NCBI RefSeq assembly: GCF_001424165.1
Contig: NZ_LMOJ01000004.1
Coordinates: 1 to 56,293, forward strand
DNA: 56,293 nucleotides
DNA from: Massilia sp. Leaf139
GTDB taxonomy: Bacteria > Pseudomonadota > Gammaproteobacteria > Burkholderiales > Burkholderiaceae_D
Direction of reading: 5' to 3'
Shown here piece by piece: positions 36,251 to 44,974 of the stretch. Positions within the stretch are counted from its first letter, which is position 1. The number at the start of each line of letters is the position of its first letter. The position numbers and the translations under genes are program-made. The notes under the pieces are model-generated. The model worked only from the letters and a program-made list of their open reading frames with translations, ran no database searches and was not told the origin of the DNA.

Positions 36251-37435
36251 CTACAATGCCCTCGATTTCCCCTCGGTTTCCCCGGGAAATTCCCCGGACG
36301 CCGATATCGCGCGCTCCAACTTGTCCATCTCCCGATCGTCGTCGGCGCCGGTGATCCATTTGGCGTACACCGTGAAGAACATCCGCAGGCTGTGCCCCAG
36401 CTGGCCGGCCATGAAGCCCGGCTTCACGCCGCTCATCAGGCCCATCGTCGCGTACGTGTGGCGCATGCTGTATGGCCGCCGGTATCTGATGCCCAGCTTC
36501 TTCAGCGTAGCCTGCCAGAACGACCGAACGTCCGTGATTTTAACGTACGTCCAGGGCTCGCCGGTCTTCGGGTCGTGGAAGACGTGGGCGCCGGCCAGGT
36601 AGGTGTGCGCCTTCTGCCGCTGCAGCGCTTCGACCGCCATCCCGTTCAACTTCACCACGCGCGACTCGTAGGTCTTCGTCGTGTCGGCTTCCTCGTCATA
36701 CACGTTGGCGCCGTCGATCAGCACTTCCTTCTTCCGGAAGTCGATGTCCGCCCAGCGCAGCGCGATCCCCTCGGACGTGCGCAGTCCGGTGAAGAACATC
36801 AGCTGCACGAAATTCAGGATCTGCTCGGATCGGTGCTCACGCAGATGGCCGAGGATCGCGTTCACCTCGCCAAGGTCGAATGGATCGGGGGCCGGCTTCT
36901 GGTACCCGGCGCGCTTCACCTCCGCGCATGGGTTGTCCTTGATCAGCTTGTCCAGGCGCGCGAACTCGAACACGCCGTTGATCAGGGACAGCTCGTTGTT
37001 GCGGCTCTTTCCGCTCTTCCATGTGCCGCCGTTCAGCGCCGTGAGGATGTCGGAATAGCTGACCTCGCCGATCGGGCGATCCTTCAGTGCTTTCTTCCAG
37101 AAACTTTCCAGCCGCTTGCTGTACTGGCCCCGAGTCGATGCCTTCCCATCGAAGACCTCGATCCATTTGTCCATCACCTGGTGCAACATCGGCACGCCTT
37201 CCTCCGGCTCGTCCGCGTGCGGCGATTTCGGGAAGTACTCCGCATATTCGAACGTGCCGTTGTCGATCTTCTGCCGGATCTCCGCGACCAGGCGCTTCGC
37301 GTACTTGGCGTTTGCCGGCGTCGGGGCCATCGGCTCGTCGCCGATGTACAGCGTCTCCTTCCGCTGCTTGCCCCGGTACTCGAAGCGGATGCGAATGCTC
37401 CGCTCCCGCAGTTCTACGCCGCCTGTTCGACCCAC
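36251..37435 (-). CDS. int: Phage integrase (tyrosine recombinase)
   Basis: A 394-residue tyrosine recombinase with an N-terminal arm-binding part, a core-binding SAM-like domain and the C-terminal catalytic domain. Catalytic residues are seen as R in MFFTGLRTSEGIALRW, H/R in YSMRHTYATMG, and the box II H in GQLGHS, with Y in FTVYAKW. I chose a GTG at 37435: AGGAG stands 9 bases before it and it overlaps the excisionase gene by 22 bases. It carries the prophage in and out of the tRNA-Ser site next to it. Confidence 0.92.
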   Translation of the reverse strand: MGRTGGVELRERSIRIRFEYRGKQRKETLYIGDEPMAPTPANAKYAKRLVAEIRQKIDNGTFEYAEYFPKSPHADEPEEGVPMLHQVMDKWIEVFDGKASTRGQYSKRLESFWKKALKDRPIGEVSYSDILTALNGGTWKSGKSRNNELSLINGVFEFARLDKLIKDNPCAEVKRAGYQKPAPDPFDLGEVNAILGHLREHRSEQILNFVQLMFFTGLRTSEGIALRWADIDFRKKEVLIDGANVYDEEADTTKTYESRVVKLNGMAVEALQRQKAHTYLAGAHVFHDPKTGEPWTYVKITDVRSFWQATLKKLGIRYRRPYSMRHTYATMGLMSGVKPGFMAGQLGHSLRMFFTVYAKWITGADDDREMDKLERAISASGEFPGETEGKSRAL

Positions 37436-37611
37436 TTGTAATACTCCTGAACGTTCATCGTGATCCGGCCGTCTGGCGCCTTGCGGAAGTGCTTGCTTTG
37501 CAGCCACACTCCGTCCTCGATCTTCCTACGCACGGCCTTCTCGGTGTAGCCGGTGAGGGCGCAGAACATAGGCAACAGCACCCATTCTACGTGTATTGCT
37601 AAGCTGCCCAT
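37414..37611 (-). CDS. xis: Excisionase-like DNA-binding protein
   Basis: A 65-residue protein with a winged-helix/HTH core (EWVLLPMFCALTGYTEKAVRRKIEDGVW) and a tail FRKAPDGRITMNVQEYYKWVEQ, typical of small phage excisionases next to int. The ATG at 37611 has GAAGGAG 7 bases upstream; an ATG at 37641 lacks it. It overlaps int, so both are probably made from the leftward early transcript. Confidence 0.75.
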   Translation of the reverse strand: MGSLAIHVEWVLLPMFCALTGYTEKAVRRKIEDGVWLQSKHFRKAPDGRITMNVQEYYKWVEQAA

Positions 37612-37643
37612 CTTGCTCTCCTTCGCGTTTGTCGTTTGCATAT

Positions 37644-37835
37644 CTATTCCATTCCTGATTCCGGGAAGCGCCGGCGCTCAGCGCGCGGCGGCGTCTCTCC
37701 ATACCCAATTCGTATTGCCGACGGCGGTACCGGCTGGCTGCGCATGGCGCGCCGGTCGAGGCCGTCGCGGCGCTCGGGCAGCAGCTGCTCCGGCGAGCGC
37801 GCGCGCCAGCGGCGGTCAGGGCCGCGGGCGATCAC
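37644..37835 (-). CDS. Small basic phage protein, unknown
   Basis: A 63-residue arginine-rich protein starting with a GTG whose TGA overlap (GTGA) ties it to the methyltransferase stop; GGGAGG lies 6 bases upstream of the GTG. No family is recognised. The overlap and the strong ribosome site are the evidence; composition is also compatible with a chance frame. Confidence 0.5.
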   Translation of the reverse strand: MIARGPDRRWRARSPEQLLPERRDGLDRRAMRSQPVPPSAIRIGYGETPPRAERRRFPESGME

Positions 37836-39907
37836 GCTGCCTCCCGTGCGATTTCTCGCTCGTGTGCGAAGTTCGCGCGGATCAAGGCTTCCGACAGCGG
37901 CGGGCAAACGCTGTTGCCGCACATGCGCACCTGGGCCGACTTCGTCAGGCGCACGCGGGGCAGCGACAGTGGGTCGGCCGCGACCTGGGCACCGTCGCGG
38001 AACAGCAGCGCCGGATCGGGAATCTCGTCGATGACGTAGTGCTCCGGGAAACCCTGCGCGCGGTACAGCTCGTGCGGCGCCAGCATGCGCAGGCCGATGT
38101 CGACGATTTCGTAGTCCTGACCGCTGATGGTGACTAGGCCGAAACGATCGCGGCTGGTGACGGTTGCAAGCGGCGTGCCGGGCGCCTGATCCTGATCGGT
38201 ACCGTAATAGGCCAGCAGGAAGGCGCGCACCTCGGCGTGATGCTGGCCACCAGCACTGATCGTGTGCAGGGGCTCGTCGGAGCCGGCAGCGGTGCTGGTG
38301 CCGCCCAGCTTCACCAGGCTGCTGGCCACGACAGCGTGCCGGTTCTCGGTCGTGATCGTGTTGATCGGCTCACCTGGCAACTGGCCGCGCGCATCTGTCG
38401 GACGCTTGTCGCTGTAGTACGGCGAGATGTGGGCCGCCACCAAGCTGTGATGGTCGCAGCTGGTCACGGTGCCGATCGGGTCGGCCAGGTCGGAGCCGAC
38501 GACGCCGGTGTAGTGCTTCGCGAGGAATGCGACGCCGAGTGCCTTGTTGCCGCTGGCGGTCACCGTTCCGAGAGGTTCGTCTACCGGCTTCGCACCAGTG
38601 CCCCAGCGTTTGACTCCGGTCGGAGATATCTCCCCGTGCGCGGCGTCCACCAGCGTGGCCGAGACCAGGCCGAAGTGCCCTCCCTTGACCTGGGCGCAGA
38701 CTGTGCGCAGCGGTGCGTCCGCTGGCATGACGCGCTGGTTGCTCGCGTTCGCATGCTCATTCAGGAAAGCAGTTACCAATGCCGCCTTGGCCGAACCTGC
38801 GACGACGGTGCCGAGCGGCTTTTCGATGTCGAGCGCGCGCGGCGCCTGGCCCTCCCGCTCCCCGTAGCCGGTCTGCACCATTGTGGCCACGGCCAGCGCC
38901 TTCTCGCCACGCTGCGCGCCGGTAATGGTGCGGAACGGTTCGAGCACGGATTCGCTACGATCGCTGCCCTGGTGCGTGACCGGTACGATGGACGGCAGGA
39001 CAACGGCGCGGTGGTTCTCAGTGGTCAAGGTGCCGAACGGCTGGTTCGCCGTAACCGGCTTGCCAGCGTAGATCGGGCCGCCCTGGCCCACGATAAACGG
39101 CTCGGCCGCGTCGACCACGTAGCGCATGATGCCCTTGGCGATGCGACGCAGCGTCGCCTCGGCCAGCGGCTTCTTGCGGTCGAAGATCGATGGGCACGGC
39201 AACGACCAGTCGATGCACTCCGCCGCGGTGCGATACGGCTGCAGCTTGCCGGCGCGGACGCCTGGCGAGTCCGGCGCGCCGTGCGTCGCCGTTGGCCACT
39301 GGATCGGCAAGCCGTCGCGCCGCGCCACGAGGAAGAAGCGCTTGCGGATCGTCGGTGTCGCGTGGTCGCTGGCGCGCAGCTCGCGGTGCTCGACCTTGTA
39401 GCCGTGGCCCTGCAGCTGGCGCACGAAGCTGTCGAAGGTTTTGCCCTTCTTGGCTGGGTCAGGCTTCCAGTTGCCGTGCTCATCGCAGATCAGCGGGCCC
39501 CACGTTTTGAATTCCTCAACGTTCTCCAGCATGATCACGCGCGGCTTGCACTTCGCCGCCCAGCGCAGCGTTACCCAAGCCAGCCCGCGTATCTTCTTCT
39601 CGACTGGCTTGCCGCCTTTGGCCTTGCTGAAGTGCTTGCAGTCGGGCGACAGCCAGACCAGGCCGACCGGCTGGTTGCCGGTGACCTCGATTGGGTCGAC
39701 GTCCCACACGCTCTCGCACAGATGCTTCGTGTACGGATGGTTGATGGCGTGCATGGCCAGCGCTTCCGGGTCGTGATTGATCGCGATGTCGACCGGGCGG
39801 CCGAACGCGGCTTCAAGACCCGTGCTCGTCCCGCCGCCGCCGGCGAAGTTGTCGATGATGAGCTCGCTGCCCAGGTCGAGCTGCATGGTCATGAGGTCGC
39901 GCTTCAT
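37832..39907 (-). CDS. Phage cytosine-5 methyltransferase with repeat insert
   Basis: A 691-residue C5 methyltransferase. Motif I is LIIDNFAGGGGTSTGLE (about 16-32). The catalytic loop is WLSPDCKHFS with C90, the S-P-D-C variant common in phage enzymes, and ENV follows in MLENVEEF. Between the N-terminal half and the C-terminal LRMLAPHELYRAQGFPEHYVI plus MCGNSVCPPLSEALI motifs lies an unusually long insert (about residues 275-590) made of about nine degenerate repeats of a P-L-G-T-V-T-x-x-x-H-x-L-V pattern. It probably protects phage DNA from host restriction. Its 3' end is coupled to a small gene and its start follows the 248-residue unknown gene by 2 bases. Confidence 0.88.
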   Translation of the reverse strand: MKRDLMTMQLDLGSELIIDNFAGGGGTSTGLEAAFGRPVDIAINHDPEALAMHAINHPYTKHLCESVWDVDPIEVTGNQPVGLVWLSPDCKHFSKAKGGKPVEKKIRGLAWVTLRWAAKCKPRVIMLENVEEFKTWGPLICDEHGNWKPDPAKKGKTFDSFVRQLQGHGYKVEHRELRASDHATPTIRKRFFLVARRDGLPIQWPTATHGAPDSPGVRAGKLQPYRTAAECIDWSLPCPSIFDRKKPLAEATLRRIAKGIMRYVVDAAEPFIVGQGGPIYAGKPVTANQPFGTLTTENHRAVVLPSIVPVTHQGSDRSESVLEPFRTITGAQRGEKALAVATMVQTGYGEREGQAPRALDIEKPLGTVVAGSAKAALVTAFLNEHANASNQRVMPADAPLRTVCAQVKGGHFGLVSATLVDAAHGEISPTGVKRWGTGAKPVDEPLGTVTASGNKALGVAFLAKHYTGVVGSDLADPIGTVTSCDHHSLVAAHISPYYSDKRPTDARGQLPGEPINTITTENRHAVVASSLVKLGGTSTAAGSDEPLHTISAGGQHHAEVRAFLLAYYGTDQDQAPGTPLATVTSRDRFGLVTISGQDYEIVDIGLRMLAPHELYRAQGFPEHYVIDEIPDPALLFRDGAQVAADPLSLPRVRLTKSAQVRMCGNSVCPPLSEALIRANFAHEREIAREAA

Positions 39908-39909
39908 GA

Positions 39910-40656
39910 TCAGGCCGCCTCGCCCAGGAGCGACTTCTGATCCGGCTCGACGTCCAGGGCGTCGCCTTCCGACAGCAGCTTCGAACGCTCCTCGATGACG
40001 ATCGTCACGTAGCCGCCCTCGGCGTCTGCCAGGCTGTGCGCCCAGTCGCCCTTGGCCAGCGTCAGCACCGCCTTCACGCCGTCCTTGAACACGACCTGGT
40101 CGACGTTGGCCTGGAAGGTCAGGCGCGCATTGCTGGCGATGATGTCGACCGCGTCGCGCACGGCCTCGCGGCAATCCCGGTGCACGGTGGCCAGCACGCT
40201 CTTCTGCTCGCCTTCCTTCATATCGATCCACGGCTTCGACAAGGTCTTCAGGTGTTTGGTCGCGGCCTTGATCATGGCGCCGAGCAGGAACTCTTGCGCG
40301 AACGCCTTGCCGTCGAGGACACCGTGCACGCCGGGGCGGGCGAAGACCGCGATCGGGCCTTGGTCGCTTTCGGCCACGGCGGCGAGCGTCCAACCATCGC
40401 CTTCAGGCGCAGCTGGCACCCAAGGGCTGATGTCGGCGCCACCGCCGAGCCAAAAAGCGGCGACTTCCTTTGCGTTCTTGTCGTCGCAGAGCTCGACGAT
40501 TGCGATCTCGTTGCCATTCACCACGGCACCGGGCTTAAGACCTTCTGTCGGTACGTGGAAGTCTTCGAAACCGGGCAGGGCGCCGTAGCCATTCTCGTTG
40601 CGCTTGAGGGTGGCTTTCGTGATTGCTTCAGCAGCTTGTTTCGTGGTGGCGTTCAT
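39910..40656 (-). CDS. Phage early protein, unknown (248 aa)
   Basis: A 248-residue soluble acidic protein. I recognise no catalytic motif. It has a well-conserved-looking middle (KPWIDMKEGEQKSVLATVHRDCREAVRDAVDIIA) and is encoded in a tight leftward run after the exonuclease region. The place suggests a role with recombination or DNA metabolism, but nothing in the sequence proves this. Confidence 0.75.
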   Translation of the reverse strand: MNATTKQAAEAITKATLKRNENGYGALPGFEDFHVPTEGLKPGAVVNGNEIAIVELCDDKNAKEVAAFWLGGGADISPWVPAAPEGDGWTLAAVAESDQGPIAVFARPGVHGVLDGKAFAQEFLLGAMIKAATKHLKTLSKPWIDMKEGEQKSVLATVHRDCREAVRDAVDIIASNARLTFQANVDQVVFKDGVKAVLTLAKGDWAHSLADAEGGYVTIVIEERSKLLSEGDALDVEPDQKSLLGEAA

Positions 40657-40659
40657 TCT

Positions 40660-40902
40660 CTATTTCTCCAGGGTGGTTTGATTTCTTGGGTCTTGCAGGT
40701 ACTGCTGGTATCGCTGGCGGATTCGTTCGTTCCACCGGCCGCGCGCCGCCTCGTCCTGATCCAGCTCCCTGCGCGAGCTCACCTCGCACAGCTCCTTCAC
40801 CCGGATCGCGGCGGCCTGCTCGCCGTCGACGCCGAGGAACTGCTGGAAGGCGCGCTCGCGGCAGCGCTGGACTGTCCAGAGGCATGCGCGCTGGCCGGTC
40901 AT
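40660..40902 (-). CDS. Small phage protein, unknown (80 aa)
   Basis: An 80-residue charged helical protein. Its ATG overlaps the stop of the exonuclease gene (TAATG), a coupled start, and its end is 3 bases before the next gene. It has one CLWTVQRCRERAFQQFLG segment and an R-rich tail. No family recognised. Confidence 0.6.
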   Translation of the reverse strand: MTGQRACLWTVQRCRERAFQQFLGVDGEQAAAIRVKELCEVSSRRELDQDEAARGRWNERIRQRYQQYLQDPRNQTTLEK

Positions 40903-42602
40903 TACGCGGCCTTCGCCTGGCCGGCCGCTGCGATACGGCGGATCAGCGCGGAGCACATCGAGGGGAAGTCCGCCTCGTGGTACAGCACCGCGGCGCGGTC
41001 GCGGCCGGCGGCGGCGAAGCCCAGGGACGCCAAGAAGTCGGCGGTCAAGGCGAAGCCAAGGCGCTCGGCGATCTGGCCCAGGCGTAGGGTCGGCGCGGCG
41101 CCGGCGGCGGCCGGGCGTGCTGTAGCGATCGGCATTACCTGGGCGGCCGGCGCGGTTGGTGCGGGCTGGGCCGCTGCTGCGCGCGCCGCGGCCTCTGCGT
41201 TGGTCTGGGCCAGCGCTGCCGCCTGCTCGCGGGCGTCCTCCTCGGCCTGGCGTGCGGCTGCCTCGGCGCGCGCCCTGGCCGCTTCCTGCTGCTGGCGTGC
41301 CTGCTCGGCCTTCTCCGCCTCGATGCGCTTGTGGTTGCCGATCCGCGCGTTCACGACTAGCTGGAAGTCTTCGTCGGCCTTCTGGATGATCGACTGCAGG
41401 TCGGCGAACAGGAACTCGAAGCCGGCGGCGTGCTCGCGGTACCAGGTCAGGCGGCCGCGCACGGCCTTGGCGATCGCGTCGACGGTGATCTTCGCGTTGG
41501 CCAGCTCGGTGTCGACCGCATCCTGCAGCGTGGCCAGCGTGCGCTTGTTCTTCATGGCGCCGGCGAAGTCGCGGGACTGGAACACCAGGCGCAGCGGTGC
41601 GATCTCCTGCTCGAGCGCGGCGACGTACTCGGCGAAGACCAGCTTCACCTTGTGCAGGATCTCGGCCTTGATCTGTTCCTTCTTGGTCGTCACGGTCTTC
41701 GACAGCGTCAGGCGTTTGGCGCGCAGCTGCTCGCTGATCAGGTCGATGGTGCGCATCAGGTCGGCGATGTCGACGGTCTGCTCGAGCGCGGCCCGCTTGG
41801 CTTGCGCCAGGTCGCCTTCGGCCTTCTCGCAAAATTTCACCGTCGCTTCGGCGTCAGCGAAGTCCTGGTCGGTGACCAGGTCGGTTTTGATGCTGGCGAT
41901 GAAGCGCTCCGCCTTGGCCTGGAAGGCGGGCAGGTTGCTGGTCGCCACTTCACCGCGGATCTGGATGACCAGGGCGGGCAGGGCCATGATGGCTTCGGCC
42001 TCAGGCTTCGGTGCGTATTGGCGCGGTTCGTACGCGGCCAAGTCGGACTCAAACTGGTTCCAACCTGCGATGATCTCGGCGCGTAGCGCTTCATTCGGCT
42101 CGTACCAGAAGTGGCGCTCGTCGACCAGGTTGTCGTTGTTGTCCCACTTCGTGGCGAGGAACAGACAGCGTTCGGCGCCGGACACCAGCAGCTGCTGTTC
42201 CATCTGCACCTGATAGTGGCGGCCGAGCTGGTCGGCGGACTCGCATGCGCGGATCTCGTCGTTCAGCGTCTTGTGTTCCCACGCCACATCGCCCGCCATG
42301 GTGATGCCGTCGAACGACGCCGACAGGTTGCCGAGCGAGCCGGTGACCGGATACAGATCCTCTCCGACCAGCTGCTCGGCGCGGGGCCGGGCCAGCGCCT
42401 CGAAGCGGTGGCCGTCATCGAAACGTGCCTGGGTGGCAGCGTCGACCTCCGGTGCAGCGCCGGTATGGCACGCGTGCAACAGCTCGCTGCGGCTGCGGTA
42501 TGGCGAGCAGCCCATCATTGCGGGGGCGTCGCTGGCGTTGCGGTGGGTGGCCCGGTAGGCATGCCAAGCTGGCGAGCCTTGTTTGAGGTTATGGATTTGC
42601 AT
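40902..42602 (-). CDS. YqaJ-type phage exonuclease with coiled-coil tail
   Basis: A 566-residue protein. Residues 1-215 are a YqaJ/lambda-exonuclease domain: Q-G-S-P-A-W-H opening, ASDAPAMMGCSPYRSR, and the metal-binding D and E-x-K in SFDGITMAGDVAWEHKTL, then HYQVQMEQQLLVSGA. The rest is a long alpha-helical, alanine- and glutamate-rich part with a probable coiled coil (about 430-490) and a short folded C-terminus. The family degrades one strand of double-stranded DNA ends and works with the annealing protein encoded 9 bases upstream. The long tail is larger than in a minimal YqaJ enzyme and may be a separate domain fused on. Confidence 0.87.
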   Translation of the reverse strand: MQIHNLKQGSPAWHAYRATHRNASDAPAMMGCSPYRSRSELLHACHTGAAPEVDAATQARFDDGHRFEALARPRAEQLVGEDLYPVTGSLGNLSASFDGITMAGDVAWEHKTLNDEIRACESADQLGRHYQVQMEQQLLVSGAERCLFLATKWDNNDNLVDERHFWYEPNEALRAEIIAGWNQFESDLAAYEPRQYAPKPEAEAIMALPALVIQIRGEVATSNLPAFQAKAERFIASIKTDLVTDQDFADAEATVKFCEKAEGDLAQAKRAALEQTVDIADLMRTIDLISEQLRAKRLTLSKTVTTKKEQIKAEILHKVKLVFAEYVAALEQEIAPLRLVFQSRDFAGAMKNKRTLATLQDAVDTELANAKITVDAIAKAVRGRLTWYREHAAGFEFLFADLQSIIQKADEDFQLVVNARIGNHKRIEAEKAEQARQQQEAARARAEAAARQAEEDAREQAAALAQTNAEAAARAAAAQPAPTAPAAQVMPIATARPAAAGAAPTLRLGQIAERLGFALTADFLASLGFAAAGRDRAAVLYHEADFPSMCSALIRRIAAAGQAKAA

Positions 42603-42611
42603 GGCGGCTCC

Positions 42612-43562
42612 TTATTCGCCTTCGTGCGACCAGCTGTCGATGGTCAGCTTCTGGTTCTCAGTCAGCACGGTGCGCGTTTCGATGAAGGCGATCAGTTCCG
42701 CCGGTGTCTTCTTCTTGTCGAGGATGGTCTTGCGCCAGGCCGCGGTGTTCTTCGTGAACTCTTCGTCGCTGCACGCAGGGAGACCGGCGCCGACGACTTC
42801 GCCCGTGGCCTGATCGACCGTGCTCTGATCGTCATCACGATCGTCCACAACGACCATGTCGCCGTCGATCGTGAACGGCTTGTTCGCATCGACCGCGGTG
42901 GCCACGTCCATGGCGCGCTGAACCTCGATCGATTTCGGCATGTACTTGAGCACCTGGAGCAGCACCACCTTGCGGGCGTACATCTCCATGTTCTGTCCGT
43001 TCTTCTCCAGGGCGTAGTGGCGCGCGCCGACCTTGTTGAACTTGTTCAGGTGCTTGATCACCTTGTCCATCGTCCAGACCTCGATGACCGGGAACTGGCT
43101 GCCGTTAACGCGGCCGATGGCATAGACGTGCGTGATGTCCCGGTAGCTGTCGCCGCCGGCGCCAGGGCGGTGCTTGACGTACGGTGCATCACCCAGCGCC
43201 CAGTCGAACTCGTCGCCGACGTAGACGGCCCCGGTCCAGACCGTGGCGCGTCCGGCGCGCGAGACCAGGTCGACCAGACCTTGCCAGCCCGGGACGAATT
43301 GCGCCTTGCCGCCGTACGGCACGAGGTAGCCCTGACCGCCGACGCCGATCTCGAGGCCCAGCTGCGACGCGACGACGACCGAGCCGAAGATGCTGTTCAG
43401 GTCACACTTCTGCAGCGCGGCGTTCTGGCTGAACGCGGTCATGGTCAGGCGCACCATGCGATCCGGGCTGATGTGCTTCGGCAGGGCGTTGGCAATTTGA
43501 CCTTTATATTTGTCCAGGAATGTACTGAGGCTCTTGGCCGGGCTGGCGACTACTTGATTCAT
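42612..43562 (-). CDS. recT: RecT-family single-strand annealing protein
   Basis: A 316-residue RecT protein. Signature parts are FSQNAALQKCDLNSIFGSVVVASQLGLEIG, GQGYLVPYGGKAQFVPGWQGLVDLVSRAG and VWTMDKVIKHLNKFNK. It anneals single strands made by the partner exonuclease (next gene downstream) in phage recombination. The ATG at 43562 has GAGAGGATCC nearby as ribosome site. Confidence 0.95.
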   Translation of the reverse strand: MNQVVASPAKSLSTFLDKYKGQIANALPKHISPDRMVRLTMTAFSQNAALQKCDLNSIFGSVVVASQLGLEIGVGGQGYLVPYGGKAQFVPGWQGLVDLVSRAGRATVWTGAVYVGDEFDWALGDAPYVKHRPGAGGDSYRDITHVYAIGRVNGSQFPVIEVWTMDKVIKHLNKFNKVGARHYALEKNGQNMEMYARKVVLLQVLKYMPKSIEVQRAMDVATAVDANKPFTIDGDMVVVDDRDDDQSTVDQATGEVVGAGLPACSDEEFTKNTAAWRKTILDKKKTPAELIAFIETRTVLTENQKLTIDSWSHEGE

Positions 43563-43580
43563 GGGTGGATCCTCTCGGGG

Positions 43581-43685
43581 TTAAAAGCCGTTTTTGTATG
43601 CGCGGATTGCGCGGGTGATCGCCTTGCGGCGACCGAAGCCGGAGCGGCAGGCGTGGCGGTACTGGTGGACGACGAAGCGCAGCAT
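43581..43685 (-). CDS. Very small basic phage protein (34 aa)
   Basis: A 34-residue arginine-rich peptide whose ATG overlaps the previous stop (TGATG) with GGAGG 9 bases before. Only the coupling and ribosome site support it; no function visible. Confidence 0.35.
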   Translation of the reverse strand: MLRFVVHQYRHACRSGFGRRKAITRAIRAYKNGF

Positions 43686-43897
43686 CACCAGCCCTCCACC
43701 GCGCGGCGGTCTTGCATCAGCCGAACCTGGTGCAGATGCATGGCGCCCTCGGCTTCGGCCAGGTCGGCACGGAGGATCTGCAGGCGGGTCAGCTCGAGCT
43801 CGGACTGCTCCAGGCGGATAGTGGTCAGCAGCAGGGCCAGCGGCTTGAGCAGCTTGCGCAGGGCGCGGCGCGGGGCGCGGATGGCGGCGGCGGTCAT
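43685..43897 (-). CDS. Small helical phage protein (70 aa)
   Basis: A 70-residue protein with a basic N-terminus, a short hydrophobic part (LLKPLALLLTTI) and a leucine- and glutamate-rich helix (EQSELELTRLQILRADLAEAE). Its ATG overlaps the stop of the upstream gene by 4 bases. Unknown function. Confidence 0.5.
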   Translation of the reverse strand: MTAAAIRAPRRALRKLLKPLALLLTTIRLEQSELELTRLQILRADLAEAEGAMHLHQVRLMQDRRAVEGW

Positions 43898-44214
43898 GGG
43901 GCCTCCACAGCGGCCAGGGCATCAGCGGCATGCTGCTTGACGAAGGCCATGGCCTGCTCTGCCGTCCAGTCGTCGCCGATGGATTGCGTCTTGATCACGC
44001 GCAGCGCCTTGACCAGCTCCTCGTGCGCGTTGCAGGCGCGGACGATGAAGGTGGCGTTGGCCGCGGCCTCTTCATCGGACGGGAAGAAGCCGCTACCGTT
44101 GTAGCCGTGAGCACCCGCGATCAAAACTCCGTGCTCAGAAATCGGACGGCAGTCGTCTTTGATATTCGTGCCGTCGGTGACGCGCCATGGCGTCGGCGTA
44201 TGCTTCGTTCCCAT
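43894..44214 (-). CDS. Phage protein, HTPTPWR family (106 aa)
   Basis: A 106-residue soluble protein starting with the K-H-T-P-T-P-W-R-V motif that I know from many small phage proteins of unknown function, with ANATFIVRACNAHEELVKAL in the middle. AGGAG precedes the ATG. It heads a tight cluster of four leftward genes and is separated from the next upstream gene by a 410-base gene-free stretch (44215-44624). Confidence 0.72.
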   Translation of the reverse strand: MGTKHTPTPWRVTDGTNIKDDCRPISEHGVLIAGAHGYNGSGFFPSDEEAAANATFIVRACNAHEELVKALRVIKTQSIGDDWTAEQAMAFVKQHAADALAAVEAP

Positions 44215-44388
44215 CCTGCTCTCCTGGTTGGCGCCGGCCCGGCCGGCTTCGTTATTGGCCCCGGCCTTTCACCGGGTGGCGAGCTCTAACCGCGCTCGTC
44301 GCGGGCCTATGCGCAATCAGGCTAGCGAGTGGTGGCCGACGGGCCGCCGATACTTCAGACAGCGGTGCAGGCGCTTGGCGGCGCCGCC

Positions 44389-44517
44389 GGTACCACACAG
44401 AAGCAGCCTCCAGCCTTCCGATTGCTGGAGCCCCTCTTCCTGACGGGCGCCGTGCACAGCGTTCCCCGTCATTCCGTGCGCTTTCTCGGAGTCGCGCCGC
44501 TGCTTCTGTGTGGTGCC
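44389..44517. ncRNA. Candidate structured RNA element (inverted repeat)
   Basis: Two 19-base arms, GGTACCACACAGAAGCAGC at 44389 and its complement (one mismatch) at 44499, enclose 91 bases. Directly inside the left arm is a second hairpin, CTCCAGC / GCTGGAG at 44408-44430. The fold would be a long closing stem with internal hairpins on either strand. It lies in a 410-base stretch between leftward early genes that holds no well-supported reading frame. It has no T tract after the stem. It could be a regulatory RNA, a leader element, or DNA that forms a cruciform; promoter not identified. Confidence 0.4.
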
Positions 44518-44624
44518 TGTCTGTTCCAGGCCGCCAGGGCATTTGAGAATCCCACTCCCTCTATTTCTTCACCCGAGATCAGGGCTATCCGCGCGTTGTG
44601 CTCCGGGGCGCGGCGCTTCGGTGG

Positions 44625-44972
44625 TCAGGTTCGGTGCCAGATGGCCAAGTCGATCCGCGCCTGGTCGTCGTCCTCGCGGGCGTCGGCTTCGATGCGCTGC
44701 AGCTCTTCCTCGGCGCGCTGCTCGGCCTCGACGCGGATCAGGCCGGCCAGCACCTTCGTGAACGGGTTGCCGCCGGCGGCGGTCTTGCGCAGCAGCTCGG
44801 CGCGCGCCTGGTCATCCTGGAGGTACTCGGCCAGTGCTTCGTCGATCAGCTGCATCGTCTTCGGCAGGCCGGCGGCCAGTGCCTGGGTGATAGCGTCGGC
44901 CGCTTCGTCGGTGAGCTGACCGAGGCGCTCGGCGCGCTTCTGTTCGTAGGTGATTGGGTCGTGGAGGGCCAT
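44625..44972 (-). CDS. Helical phage protein, unknown (115 aa)
   Basis: A 115-residue acidic, alpha-helical protein (heptad-like EEELQRIEADAREDDDQARIDL region near the C-terminus). It follows the 68-residue gene by 2 bases, so the two are coupled. No family recognised. Confidence 0.65.
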   Translation of the reverse strand: MALHDPITYEQKRAERLGQLTDEAADAITQALAAGLPKTMQLIDEALAEYLQDDQARAELLRKTAAGGNPFTKVLAGLIRVEAEQRAEEELQRIEADAREDDDQARIDLAIWHRT

Positions 44973-44974
44973 GG

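Noticed and set aside
40036..43940. Long plus-strand open frames opposite the exonuclease/RecT operon
   Set aside because: Shadows; the minus-strand genes have coupled starts, ribosome sites and known domains.
44252..44542. 96-codon minus-strand frame in the early gene-free stretch
   Set aside because: Arginine/alanine-rich, crosses both arms of the inverted repeat and has no ribosome site; more likely chance in GC-rich DNA.
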